Shown one piece after another: positions 16,650-24,640 of a stretch of 64,000 bases of DNA. Both the position numbers and the translations under genes were made by a program. Below the pieces are notes generated by a model. That model was not told where the DNA came from. It was given only the letters and a program-made list of their open reading frames with translations, and ran no database searches. Numbering within the stretch: the stretch's first letter is position 1; each line of letters opens with the position of its first letter. This DNA comes from an uncultured Chlorobiaceae bacterium (GTDB lineage Bacteria; Bacteroidota; Chlorobiia; Chlorobiales; Chlorobiaceae). The stretch lies in assembly GCA_903820085.1 (NCBI GenBank), contig CAIJGA010000030.1, positions 1-64,000 on the forward strand. Reading direction: 5' to 3'.

Positions 16650-17396
16650 TTATAATTCCTTGAGCTGAAAAACACCATTGTGAAAGACTCCGTAGGGCAA
16701 GCTGCCGTTGATCCAGGTTCCCAGATTGACATACCTGCTCGTTCCGCCTGGCAGTTCCCTGATCCCCTTGACATGGTTATGGCCGCATACAAAATAATCG
16801 AATTCCTTTTCCGCTGCCAAGGATTCAGCAAAATTTAACAACCGATCGATTGCGAAAACACGATCGGCTGGTTTATGCCTACGGCTGAGCTGTGACAGCA
16901 TTTTCATGAGACTTATCGCCAGATCCGGATGAAATCCCGACAGGAGAGAGAGATTGAAGCGGTTCCTGACAAGACGGGCAAAAAGCTTATAGCCAATATC
17001 TCCAGGCCCCAATCCATCGCCATGGGCAAAGATGAATTTGTGACCGTCGTAAAGCAGTTCATTGGTGCCATACAGCGTTTTAATCCCGAGTTCATCATCA
17101 AAGTAGCGCCCAAGATTAAAGTCATGGTTGCCGGCAACATAGACGATCTCAATATTGTGGCGGACCAGGTCAGACAATAAACAGAGAAATCGGGTAAACC
17201 CCTTTGGAATGAGGTGGCGAAACTCCATCCAGTAATCAAAAATATCGCCAAGCATATAGAGCGAACGGCCCTCCGCCTTGATAATGGCAAAAAGCCGTTC
17301 GATATTATCCATCTTGAGCTGCTCGATTTTTTCATCATGCAAACCAATATGAAGGTCACTGATAAAAAAAATGGCTGGCATCTCTCCTTTCTTCAT
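16650..17396 (-). CDS. UDP-2,3-diacylglucosamine diphosphatase-like metallophosphoesterase (LpxH-like)
   Basis: A 248-residue calcineurin-like phosphoesterase. The two-metal site is visible as FISDLHIGL (D-x-H), MLGDIFDYW (GD--D), VAGNHDFNLG (GNHD), FAHGDGL and CGHNHVKG (GHTH-like). The spacing and the DYW motif are typical of the LpxH group, which hydrolyses UDP-2,3-diacylglucosamine to lipid X in lipid A synthesis at the inner membrane. It sits 27 bases upstream of hisG. The ATG at 17396 is used; an ATG five codons in lies too close to AAAGGAGAG to be favoured. LpxG/LpxI-type function or a general phosphoesterase cannot be excluded. Confidence 0.75.
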   Translation of the reverse strand: MKKGEMPAIFFISDLHIGLHDEKIEQLKMDNIERLFAIIKAEGRSLYMLGDIFDYWMEFRHLIPKGFTRFLCLLSDLVRHNIEIVYVAGNHDFNLGRYFDDELGIKTLYGTNELLYDGHKFIFAHGDGLGPGDIGYKLFARLVRNRFNLSLLSGFHPDLAISLMKMLSQLSRRHKPADRVFAIDRLLNFAESLAAEKEFDYFVCGHNHVKGIRELPGGTSRYVNLGTWINGSLPYGVFHNGVFQLKEL

Positions 17397-17405
17397 GCGC
17401 TCAGC

Positions 17406-18119
17406 TCACAAAACGTAGGAAGCAGCAATAACGGCAACAGGGATGGTCAGATTATCGACCTCCTTGGGGCTTACTCCTTCTACAACGGTGGCAATAAGGG
17501 CAATAATGATGATTTTTGTGGCATCAAACGATTCAGGTACAATAAGGTGAACAAAAAAGAGTCCGGCACAGAGACTTCCAGCAAGAAAGGCAAGACTTCC
17601 TTCAACACTTTTGTCGCTGAGGATATGGTATTTAATTTTTCCGTACCGGGTGCCGATGATCGGCGCAAGACCATCTCCCCAACCGAGCATGGCCATCGCC
17701 ATAACGCCGGCAGCCTGTTTGTAGTAAAAGGTACCGCAGATCATGGCAACAATCACAAAATAGAGGGTTCCTTTAAGCAGTTCACCTTTGTTGCCGGTAC
17801 GGGTCATGGTTTTAACCGCCTGGTCATCATCGGCGGCAAACAGTCCCTTTTGGATGAGCAGCACGGTCCAGACAGCAAAAACCGTAATATTGAGAAAGTG
17901 TGACCAGCCGCTGTCGATATAAAGAGGGAGGAACATAATGGCTGATCCGGCGCAGATGTGAGTGATCTTGCGGCTGATATCCCGTGGAAGATTGTGGTTG
18001 GTCACCAGATAATCCATCAAGGGAGGGACGCTGAAGACATAGACAAAGGTCAGCAACGTAACCAGTGCGTTATGCCATACTACTGGCAGCGAAAAAAATG
18101 TTACCGGAAGAGTATCCAT
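17406..18119 (-). CDS. phytol/dolichol-kinase-like integral membrane protein
   Basis: A 237-residue membrane protein (247 from an upstream TTG) with about seven hydrophobic segments. The segments LPRDISRKITHICAGS, MLGWGDGLAPIIGTRYGK and SVEGSLAFLAGSLCAGL match the CTP-dependent prenyl-alcohol kinase family (SEC59 dolichol kinase, VTE5/Slr1652 phytol kinase), which phosphorylates a prenyl alcohol in the membrane. It is immediately downstream of bchK, whose substrates are bacteriochlorophyllide and a prenyl diphosphate, so an attractive role is salvage of farnesol or phytol freed by chlorophyll turnover. A bchK-side terminator hairpin lies just before the start, and no good ribosome-binding site is seen for either start. 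Substrate is inferred from context. Confidence 0.75.
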   Translation of the reverse strand: MDTLPVTFFSLPVVWHNALVTLLTFVYVFSVPPLMDYLVTNHNLPRDISRKITHICAGSAIMFLPLYIDSGWSHFLNITVFAVWTVLLIQKGLFAADDDQAVKTMTRTGNKGELLKGTLYFVIVAMICGTFYYKQAAGVMAMAMLGWGDGLAPIIGTRYGKIKYHILSDKSVEGSLAFLAGSLCAGLFFVHLIVPESFDATKIIIIALIATVVEGVSPKEVDNLTIPVAVIAASYVL

Positions 18120-18155
18120 TGCAGCACAATGTTTAAAGATTTCGTTCAAAAACAG

Positions 18156-18185
18156 ACAGGATCAGACACCACTGAATGATCCTGT
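18156..18185 (-). terminator. intrinsic terminator after bchK
   Basis: On the minus strand ACAGGATCA, a 12-base loop and TGATCCTGT make a perfect 9-bp stem followed by CTGTTTTTG. It starts about 58 bases after the bchK stop and ends shortly before the kinase-like gene, so it should end or attenuate the bchK transcript. Confidence 0.65.
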
Positions 18186-18242
18186 TTTGCACACAAAATT
18201 GATGGCTTGAAGCCGTAGCCTTGCCTATAAAAATCGACACCC

Positions 18243-19241
18243 TTACAGGTATTTAAATCCAACCATGCCGGCAACAACAAGGTTGTTGACCAGAAACAGA
18301 ACATTGTTGGCAATCTGGTAGCGGAGAAAAGCATTGTGTTCGTGAACATCGCTCTTGCCGAGAACATTGCCGAATCCATCTTTGACGGCACTGTTCATGA
18401 ATGAAATACCGCCTTTCGGGTCGAGCAAAAGCTGAACCTGGATTACCACGCTCAGCACAAGACCGAGCAGAACAAAAAATGTAGGTATCATAAAACCCCA
18501 GCTATAGGAAAGCCAGGCAAGCATCGCAAAAACAAGGTCAATAATTGTAAACGAAACGAGAAAGGTGTTTCGGGCACCAATCATGACGGTGAGCGACTTG
18601 AGGCCGCCATCCTTGTCACCTTCAGCCGACTTGAAATCGTTGAGAATGATCAACGCCACTGCCATAAAAAAGTTCAGTCCGGCAAGCCAGAGTGCCTCAG
18701 GACGAATGTCTCCGAACAAGGCATTTGCCGAGATGAATGGGGCAAATCCGTATGAAAAGCCTACCGCCGGGGCAGAGGTCAGAATGTTTTTCTTCAGTTT
18801 GAGCGGCGGTGCAGAATAAATGTATGCCACAAAAAGCGCAAACATGATTGATGCCACAATAATCAAACCACGAACGCCACCGACATGCAAGCCAATAAAT
18901 ACCCCAAGTCCAATTGCAAGAAGAAGCGCGATGATACTGTTTGCCAATCCTTCTTTTGGTGAGAGACGGCCTGAAGGAATCGGGCGGGTTGGCTCATTGA
19001 TCCGGTCAAGTTCAAGATCAAAACAGTCATTGACTGACTGGCTGAAACCGGTACCGAAAGGGCCGAACATCAAAAACATGGCCAGCAGCAACAGATAGTC
19101 GTGAACGGTGCCTTTCATGGCTCCTGAAGCCATGACACCTGCGGCAAGGCAGGGAAAAACACTGATCCAGGTAACCGGATCGAGGAGTTCAAGATGTGCT
19201 CTTACTTTATCGACAAACCCAAGCTTTGCTGGAACTGACAT
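18243..19241 (-). CDS. bchK: bacteriochlorophyll c synthase-like UbiA prenyltransferase
   Basis: A 332-residue UbiA-superfamily membrane prenyltransferase with eight to nine hydrophobic helices. The first aspartate-rich motif lies in FSQSVNDCFDLELDRINEP (N-D-x3-D-x3-D) followed by TRPIPSGRLSPKEG, the hallmark of chlorophyll synthases (ChlG/BchG/BchK). It esterifies a bacteriochlorophyllide with a prenyl diphosphate in the membrane. I choose BchK over BchG or ChlG because of the neighbourhood shared from memory with Chlorobaculum tepidum (cruC, hisG, bchK); the sequence alone does not separate the three. BchK makes BChl c (or d/e), the main chlorosome pigment, using farnesyl diphosphate. It has its own terminator. 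Confidence 0.8.
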   Translation of the reverse strand: MSVPAKLGFVDKVRAHLELLDPVTWISVFPCLAAGVMASGAMKGTVHDYLLLLAMFLMFGPFGTGFSQSVNDCFDLELDRINEPTRPIPSGRLSPKEGLANSIIALLLAIGLGVFIGLHVGGVRGLIIVASIMFALFVAYIYSAPPLKLKKNILTSAPAVGFSYGFAPFISANALFGDIRPEALWLAGLNFFMAVALIILNDFKSAEGDKDGGLKSLTVMIGARNTFLVSFTIIDLVFAMLAWLSYSWGFMIPTFFVLLGLVLSVVIQVQLLLDPKGGISFMNSAVKDGFGNVLGKSDVHEHNAFLRYQIANNVLFLVNNLVVAGMVGFKYL

Positions 19242-19364
19242 TCGTTACTTCTCTCCAAAGCCCAAAAAGGGGCCGGTTAAATGATAGGAGTTTAAAGACT
19301 TCAATTTACAAATACCACTGAAGATAAAAAACTCCTTAATATTGAGAGGGTTACCATCTTGCCC

Positions 19365-20687
19365 TCATTCCGGCCGGCCGGTCAGGGTTGCTGATGTTGC
19401 CGCGCTTATGAGCACCTTCACCAGATCGCCCGGCTGGTAGCCTTCACGGTCGAAAACCACGGCCCGGTTGCCTGCCGTACGCCCCATAAGCTGCCCGGTG
19501 GAGCGCTTGCTTTCGGATTCGGCAAGAACTTCGACAACTGAACCGATCGACTGTTGGAAAAGCTCAGCCGAAATGCTGTTCTGCAGGTCAATGATCTCCT
19601 GAAGTCTTTGTTTTTTTACTGCTTCCGGCACATCATCCTCCAGAGTCCGCGCTGCGAGAGTCCCCGGCCTTGTTGAGTAAAAAAACATGTAGGCCAAATC
19701 AAACCTGATATCAGAAAGCAATTTAAGTGTGGCCTGGTGGTCCTCCTCCTGCTCTCCGCAGAACCCTGCAATGATATCGGTTGAGAGTGCAACGCCGGGA
19801 ATGATCGAGCGAATCATCGCTATTTTTTCGCGGTACTCTTCGATGGTATACCCCCGGTTCATGCGTCCGACTATTTTTGTTGAACCGGACTGCACTGGCA
19901 GATGAATATGATGGCAGATGTTCGGGCGATCGGCAATGGTACGCACAAGCGCCTCGGAGATATCTTTCGGATGGGAGGTGGTAAAGCGGATTCGGGCCTC
20001 TGGTGCTGTACGGCTGACCAGATCAAGCAGGGATGCAAAGTTCATGCCCTGTTCAGGATCATGGTAAGAATTGACATTCTGACCGATCAGGGTAATCTCG
20101 CGGTAGCCGGATGCAACCAGTTTTTCTACCTCTCCCATGACCGCACTGAAGGGGTGGCTCCGTTCACGGCCCCGGGTAAACGGCACAACACAATAGGCAC
20201 ACATGTTGTTGCATCCCCGCATGACCGGCACAAATGCACTGATATCTCCCTGCCTTACCGGATCAATGCCTTCGTAGGTTTCAGCGGAATTGAACTCCAG
20301 CGAGGTGGGCTTTCCTCCTGTTCGGGATTGCTCAATAAGCGAGGGAAGGGTACGGTAGGTATCAGGCCCGGCCAGAAAATCAATGGCGGGAGAGATTGAG
20401 AACATCTCTTCCCTCTGGTACTGAGGAATACAGCCGGCAACCCCCACCACGAGACCTTTAGCTCTTTTTTTCAGCCCTTGAAAATGCTGAAGGTAATTCT
20501 CGATACGATCAACCGCATTTTCGCGAACCGCACAGGTGTTGAGCAGAATAATGCCGGCACTCTCCTCACTTTCGGCTGGAGTGTACCCTGCCTGTTGCAG
20601 CAGAGCGGTTATAATTGCGGAATCCGCCTGATTCATCTGGCAACCGAACGTATGAATATAAAATGTGTTACTCCCTCTTGTCGTCAT
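19365..20687 (-). CDS. miaB: tRNA-2-methylthio-N6-dimethylallyladenosine synthase
   Basis: A 440-residue radical-SAM methylthiotransferase. The N-terminal domain carries Cys16, Cys52 and Cys86 ([27 protein letters not shown]) for the auxiliary [4Fe-4S] cluster. The radical-SAM CxxxCxxC is Cys159, Cys163 and Cys166 in [21 protein letters not shown]-terminal TRAM domain (about residues 375-435) binds tRNA. It adds the methylthio group at A37 of tRNAs reading UNN codons. The next genes on the strand upstream encode an Fe-S scaffold and a cysteine desulfurase, so cluster supply and use are neighbours. The length and the ExxxRS-like RGRERS motif fit MiaB rather than RimO or MtaB. Confidence 0.95.
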   Translation of the reverse strand: MTTRGSNTFYIHTFGCQMNQADSAIITALLQQAGYTPAESEESAGIILLNTCAVRENAVDRIENYLQHFQGLKKRAKGLVVGVAGCIPQYQREEMFSISPAIDFLAGPDTYRTLPSLIEQSRTGGKPTSLEFNSAETYEGIDPVRQGDISAFVPVMRGCNNMCAYCVVPFTRGRERSHPFSAVMGEVEKLVASGYREITLIGQNVNSYHDPEQGMNFASLLDLVSRTAPEARIRFTTSHPKDISEALVRTIADRPNICHHIHLPVQSGSTKIVGRMNRGYTIEEYREKIAMIRSIIPGVALSTDIIAGFCGEQEEDHQATLKLLSDIRFDLAYMFFYSTRPGTLAARTLEDDVPEAVKKQRLQEIIDLQNSISAELFQQSIGSVVEVLAESESKRSTGQLMGRTAGNRAVVFDREGYQPGDLVKVLISAATSATLTGRPE

Positions 20688-20723
20688 GATGGGTGCTCGC
20701 TGTTCAATATATTTTTTCCCCGT

Positions 20724-21335
20724 TCAGGCTCCGAAATGGATGTGCTTGAATTTTTCAAGCAGCACTTCAGTTTCATCCTTGCACTGGCCACAGACGGTAC
20801 CGCACTTGGTGCGCTCCTGAAGTTCAAAATAGGTGCGGGCGCCTTCAAGCACAGCATCCTCAATATCATGGTCGGTAATACTCATGCACTGGCAAATCAC
20901 CTTGGACTGCTCCTTCTTGACCTTGTCCTCCTCGCCGTTACGGGTATAGTAATTGTTGATGGCCGCGCGGAGTGCCTTGTCGCCAAGTACCGAGCAGTGG
21001 ATCTTGTGATCCGGCAGTCCTCCGAGTTCCAGGGCGACCTCCTTGGGAGAAATATGAAACGCTGCATCAAGCGTCCTGCCCTTCACCATTTCGGAAAGAA
21101 CCGAGGTACTGGCAATGGCACTGGCGCAGCCATAAGTTTTCCACTGACAATCAGTAATGATATCATGCGCCTTGTCCACCTTGATCACCACCATCATCTG
21201 ATCCCCGCACTGCAAGTTGCCTTCCATACCGACTCCGTCAAAATCGTCAGTATTCTCGCCCTGCAGAATATTTTTCGGGTTCATGAAGTGTTCCTTCAGT
21301 TTGTCGCTATATGCCCATTCACCTGGTTGCAGCAT
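20724..21335 (-). CDS. nifU: NifU-like Fe-S scaffold: IscU domain plus BFD-type [2Fe-2S] domain
   Basis: A 203-residue two-domain protein. Residues about 8-130 are an IscU/NifU N-terminal scaffold with the three cluster cysteines Cys43 (LQCGDQM), Cys70 (TYGCASAIAS) and Cys114 (HCSVLGD). Residues about 145-195 are a BFD-like [2Fe-2S] domain with CQC (148, 150) and CGQC (182, 185). The C-terminal Nfu domain of Azotobacter NifU is absent. It assembles clusters from sulfur delivered by the desulfurase encoded just upstream, whose 3' end it overlaps by 17 bases. There are no nitrogenase genes in the window, so it may serve general Fe-S assembly, including miaB and the DPOR enzymes; the symbol reflects architecture only. 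Confidence 0.88.
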   Translation of the reverse strand: MLQPGEWAYSDKLKEHFMNPKNILQGENTDDFDGVGMEGNLQCGDQMMVVIKVDKAHDIITDCQWKTYGCASAIASTSVLSEMVKGRTLDAAFHISPKEVALELGGLPDHKIHCSVLGDKALRAAINNYYTRNGEEDKVKKEQSKVICQCMSITDHDIEDAVLEGARTYFELQERTKCGTVCGQCKDETEVLLEKFKHIHFGA

Positions 21336-22524
21336 GCAATCCTCCTTTTATATAAGCCGTTGACATGTTTCTGATTCGTTGAATTATTGGTGGTAAAACT
21401 TCAAGCAGGTAGTCGACCTCCTGCATGGTACTTTCGCGCCCCATACTGAACCGGATCGAACCATGGGCAAGCTCGGCATCGACACCGGTCGCCAGAAGAA
21501 CATGCGAAGGATCAAGGGAACCTGAAGCACAGGCCGATCCAGTAGAAACCGCAATACCTTCAAAGTCCAGATAGAGCAGAATGGCCTCGCCTTCCACACC
21601 CGTAAACGAGACGTTGAGCGTGCTGGCAAGAGCTTCGGTGGGATGGCCATTAAAATGAATATCCTCAATACGCTCCTCAATACCGGTTTTCATTGCCTGT
21701 TTAAGGAGAAGCAGCCTCTCCTCCTCCTCCGGCATTTCAAGCATTCTCATTTCAACCGCTTTTCCCAGACCGAGAATACCAAGGGTGTTTTCGGTTCCTG
21801 CACGCCGGCCAAGCTCCTGATGGCCTCCCCTGATAAGAGGGCAGTAAGGAATACCCTTTTTCACAAACAGAGCTCCAACCCCTTTCGGGCCGTATATCTT
21901 GTGAGCTGAAATAGTAAGGAAATCGACACCCAGTTTCCGGACATCAACCGGAACCTTTCCCACAGCCTGTACAGCATCGGTATGCATGAAGGCACCACTT
22001 GCATGCACCATGCCGGAGATGGTTTCAATATCCTGCAAGGTACCGATTTCATTGTTTGCCATCATGACCGAAACAAGACCCACATCATCACCAAGCATAC
22101 CGGCAAGCTGGTCAAGATCGATCTTACCGTACCGGTCAACATCAAGATATTTTACCTTGACGCCCCGGTGTGCCAAACATTCAGAGGTCTCAAGCACACA
22201 GGGATGTTCGATTTTAGTGGTAATAATGGTACTGCGCATTTTGCTGCCGGCAATACACTGGCTTGTGCCGCAAACAAAAAGCGACAGCACGGTATTGTTG
22301 GCTTCCGATCCACTGCCGACAAAAATAATTTCCCGCTCCTGGGCACCGATAAAATCAGCTACTTTCCGGCGGGCATCCTCAACATTTGCTCTTGCCTCAC
22401 GCCCGTAGGCATGCATGCTTGAGGGATTGCCGAACATCTCCATCGCCGCGATCATCTCTTTCTTCACCTCGGGGTGTATCGGCGTAGTGGCATTGTGATC
22501 AAAATAAACTTTCATGTCTGCCAT
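21319..22524 (-). CDS. nifS: cysteine desulfurase, NifS/IscS family
   Basis: A 401-residue PLP enzyme. It starts MADMKVYFDHNATTPIHP, has the PLP lysine Lys209 in ISAHKIYGPKG and the catalytic cysteine Cys332 in STGSACASGS. It releases sulfane sulfur from cysteine as a persulfide and passes it to the NifU-like scaffold; the 17-base overlap with that gene supports joint expression. The pair NifS plus NifU-type scaffold is the group I system. The ATG at 22524 is used; an ATG three codons later is also possible. The upstream 313 bases contain a palindrome that might regulate it. Confidence 0.93.
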   Translation of the reverse strand: MADMKVYFDHNATTPIHPEVKKEMIAAMEMFGNPSSMHAYGREARANVEDARRKVADFIGAQEREIIFVGSGSEANNTVLSLFVCGTSQCIAGSKMRSTIITTKIEHPCVLETSECLAHRGVKVKYLDVDRYGKIDLDQLAGMLGDDVGLVSVMMANNEIGTLQDIETISGMVHASGAFMHTDAVQAVGKVPVDVRKLGVDFLTISAHKIYGPKGVGALFVKKGIPYCPLIRGGHQELGRRAGTENTLGILGLGKAVEMRMLEMPEEEERLLLLKQAMKTGIEERIEDIHFNGHPTEALASTLNVSFTGVEGEAILLYLDFEGIAVSTGSACASGSLDPSHVLLATGVDAELAHGSIRFSMGRESTMQEVDYLLEVLPPIIQRIRNMSTAYIKGGLHAATR

Positions 22525-22837
22525 AGTACTTTCAAAATTCGTTATTATAGCTTAAACCATTATTTAAAATGAGAAAACAAGCCAATAAACTCTCTCTGTG
22601 TCACAACTACTGCTTTCATGCGCAAGCAAAGCCGGAATATACTGCAAGCACTGCAACGTATTGACCAATCATAAATATGCATTAAGAACTGTTTTCACAA
22701 CAAGAAATCTTAATAAATAATAATAAGACTTTTTTTGTCTTATTAAAACAAAAACAGCTTAACACCATCATTTTTTTCTCCGTTACCGTACAATTTCTGC
22801 TGCAAAAAGCAACCACTCTCCAAAACCGTCACTGACC
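22525..22837. other. divergent intergenic region between nifS-like and peroxiredoxin genes
   Basis: AT-rich region of 313 bases separating two divergently transcribed genes, so it should hold both promoters. No coding frame or RNA gene is visible. The one notable structure is the palindrome at 22721-22745, listed separately. I cannot place -35 and -10 boxes with confidence. Confidence 0.6.
22721..22745. promoter_or_regulatory. 9-bp perfect inverted repeat, candidate operator
   Basis: TAATAAGAC-T7-GTCTTATTA is a perfect inverted repeat with a 7-base spacer, about 93 bases before the peroxiredoxin ATG and about 200 before the nifS-like ATG. Arm length and spacing would suit a dimeric repressor, possibly redox or iron responsive given the genes, but it does not match Fur, PerR or IscR consensus exactly. 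Chance occurrence in AT-rich DNA is possible. Confidence 0.4.
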
Positions 22838-23284
22838 ATGATAGCAGAACAGACAAAAGCGCCGAACTTTACCCTTCGTGACTCTGATGGGCAACAAGTC
22901 TCTCTCTCTGACTTTACCGGAAAAAAAGTACTGATCATCTTCTATCCCGGTGACGACACCCCGGTCTGCACCGCCCAGTTGTGCGACTACCGGAACAATG
23001 TTCTGGAATTCACCAAACGCGGTATTGTGGTGCTCGGCATCAGTCCTGACAGCCAGACTTCCCATAAAAGCTTTGCCGAACGCAACAAGCTTCCCTTTAC
23101 CCTGTTGAGCGATACCGAAAAAAAGACCGCCAAAGCCTACGACGCCCTCGGCTTCCTGGGCATGTCGCAACGGGCCTATGTGCTTGTTGATGAAGAGGGT
23201 AAGGTCCTGCTCGCCTACAGCGACTTCCTGCCGATAATCTATCAGCCGATGAAGGATCTGCTGGCAAAAATCGATGCGGCTTGA
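22838..23284 (+). CDS. bcp: peroxiredoxin, BCP/PrxQ type
   Basis: A 148-residue thiol peroxidase of the AhpC/TSA superfamily, BCP/PrxQ subgroup. The peroxidatic cysteine lies in FYPGDDTPVCTAQLC, with the second cysteine five residues later as in atypical 2-Cys BCP enzymes, where it acts as resolving cysteine. The N-terminus (APNFTLRDSDGQQVSLSDF) and GISPDSQTSHKSF are family-typical. It reduces hydroperoxides in the cytosol with thioredoxin, useful for an anaerobe meeting oxygen. It stands alone, divergent from the nifS-like gene, and its 3' end faces a strong hairpin. Confidence 0.92.
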   Translation: MIAEQTKAPNFTLRDSDGQQVSLSDFTGKKVLIIFYPGDDTPVCTAQLCDYRNNVLEFTKRGIVVLGISPDSQTSHKSFAERNKLPFTLLSDTEKKTAKAYDALGFLGMSQRAYVLVDEEGKVLLAYSDFLPIIYQPMKDLLAKIDAA

Positions 23285-23341
23285 GTTTTTGCCATTGCGG
23301 CATGTTTTCAGCCGAAGCAGGAAATGTAGTGGTGTTGATTC

Positions 23342-23373
23342 CATCAGCGGTGCGTAAAACGCATCCGCTGATG
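23342..23373. terminator. strong hairpin between convergent genes
   Basis: CATCAGCGG-TGCGT, loop AAA, ACGCATCCGCTGATG: a 14-bp stem with a single bulged A. It lies 58 bases after the bcp stop and 20 bases before the end of the convergent regulator gene. Neither side has a T run, so it may act as a bidirectional RNA end structure rather than a classical intrinsic terminator. Confidence 0.45.
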
Positions 23374-23393
23374 TGCCGTGCAAGGCAGATACT

Positions 23394-24440
23394 CTATTTC
23401 GCTTCGCTTGATGAAAGAGCCCTATTAACCATCTTCTCTACATTCGGTACCATTTTTACTGGCAACAACTCTATGTCGGGATGATTATGGGCATAAACAC
23501 GAAATATTTCGTCTGCAAATGCCTGCCCAATAGCGGGCACCCCGTCAAAGTCAAAAATGACATGCTTGAAGCTCTCTATACGGGCCAAAAGCCTTTTCGC
23601 CTGAGATCGAGATACAAGTTTTTCGTTTTCGTATTGCGCAAGCCTAACGGGAATAACTGTTTTATTAAATCGAAACTCATCCGGCCCTGCATATTCATCA
23701 AAAACTGTTTGGATATTACGTGTCGAATCTCGCTTGATGAGCATATATACCGTAGTACCAGCATCATTTTCAGAAAATTCCGAATCCAGGATATAATCAA
23801 ATTCAAACTGATCATCATGGCGAAACCTCACTCCTGTTGAATCAATTTCAAACTCATCAAATACCCTCGAAGTGAAGAATATCCCCTCACCTGTATGATT
23901 ATCCGGATCCGTCGTCAATTTCCCCTTAGATAATTCAAAGAGAGCCTGGCGCTCATCCATCAGCTTGCACAATCTCCTGATCTTCCTGAAAATACCCTCT
24001 CCATCATCAGCCACAATGATGATGATTTTTTCCTTATCTCTTGTAGCGGAGATAGAGACCTGTTTCCCGCCAGAATGATCAATGACATTATTTACCATTT
24101 CGGTAAAACCGTATTGACATATATCGAAAATATTTTCAGGTAAACCTTCAAATACAAATGAATAGTAATCCCTCCAGACACCATCTTCTGTCAATTCACC
24201 TGCGAGTGGAAACAGCGACTTGTACTCCCTTAAATCCCCTGAAAAATATCTTTTCCCTTTTCCAGTACCGGTAGACTCCAACCAGCCCTCTTTTTCAAGG
24301 CGTTGTATATGGTTATGTACGGCTTGAGGAGTGATAGAGAATATTCTGGCAATATGTTGAGAAATATCAGCAGGATGATGCCTGACATCCATGACGATTT
24401 GACTACGTATATTCTCGCCTCTTTTTTTATTATTATTCAC
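23394..24440 (-). CDS. HTH / GHKL ATPase / STAS-like (DUF4325) regulator
   Basis: A 348-residue three-part protein. Residues about 10-65 are a winged helix-turn-helix (SITPQAVHNHIQRLEKEGWL). Residues about 95-200 are a HATPase_c (GHKL) domain with the N box FTEMVNNVIDHSGG (Glu114, Asn118), the G1 box DDGEGI (145-150) and the G2 box HTGEGIFF (182-189). Residues about 262-340 resemble the STAS-like DUF4325 domain (FDFDGVPAIGQAFADEIF). No histidine-phosphorylation domain is present, so it is anti-sigma-like rather than a sensor kinase. The start is a GTG preceded by AAAGGA; three copies of an 11-bp box lie directly upstream, one covering that ribosome-binding site. This points to self-regulation. 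Targets are unknown. Confidence 0.75.
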   Translation of the reverse strand: MNNNKKRGENIRSQIVMDVRHHPADISQHIARIFSITPQAVHNHIQRLEKEGWLESTGTGKGKRYFSGDLREYKSLFPLAGELTEDGVWRDYYSFVFEGLPENIFDICQYGFTEMVNNVIDHSGGKQVSISATRDKEKIIIIVADDGEGIFRKIRRLCKLMDERQALFELSKGKLTTDPDNHTGEGIFFTSRVFDEFEIDSTGVRFRHDDQFEFDYILDSEFSENDAGTTVYMLIKRDSTRNIQTVFDEYAGPDEFRFNKTVIPVRLAQYENEKLVSRSQAKRLLARIESFKHVIFDFDGVPAIGQAFADEIFRVYAHNHPDIELLPVKMVPNVEKMVNRALSSSEAK

Positions 24441-24446
24441 AATTCA

Positions 24447-24496
24447 TCCTTTAAGAAGCCTATTTTCTTAAAGGATAACCTTTTTTTCTTAAAGGA
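24447..24496 (-). promoter_or_regulatory. three copies of an 11-bp box upstream of the HTH regulator
   Basis: TTCTTAAAGGA occurs at 24465-24475 and 24486-24496 on the plus strand, 21 bp apart, and as its exact reverse complement at 24447-24457. The first and second copies form a perfect 11-bp inverted repeat around a 7-base spacer. The copy nearest the gene, read on the minus strand, is TTCTTAAAGGA itself and supplies the AAAGGA ribosome-binding site 6 bases before the GTG. Such an arrangement fits an autoregulatory operator for the adjacent HTH protein; the spacing of about two helical turns supports protein binding on one face. Inference only. Confidence 0.55.
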
Positions 24497-24640
24497 CAAA
24501 AAACTGTTCTTTTCCTCTCAGTCAATATCACCTCTGTGCCAACCAAGATGAATAGATGACTGCCGGGTTTCAATAATCCAGCGCATTTCTGTATCTTCGC
24601 TCGAACTTTTTTTTCCGCCAACACTAATGCAAACAAAAAA

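Noticed and set aside
20478-21374. Plus-strand open frame of 298 codons
   Set aside because: It lies antisense over miaB and the nifU-like gene, both with complete motifs.
20724-22524. Considered a nitrogen-fixation cluster because of nifU- and nifS-like genes
   Set aside because: No nitrogenase or nif regulatory genes are in the window; neighbours are miaB and bchK.
22829-23383. Minus-strand open frame of 184 codons
   Set aside because: Antisense to the complete peroxiredoxin gene and without recognisable domains.
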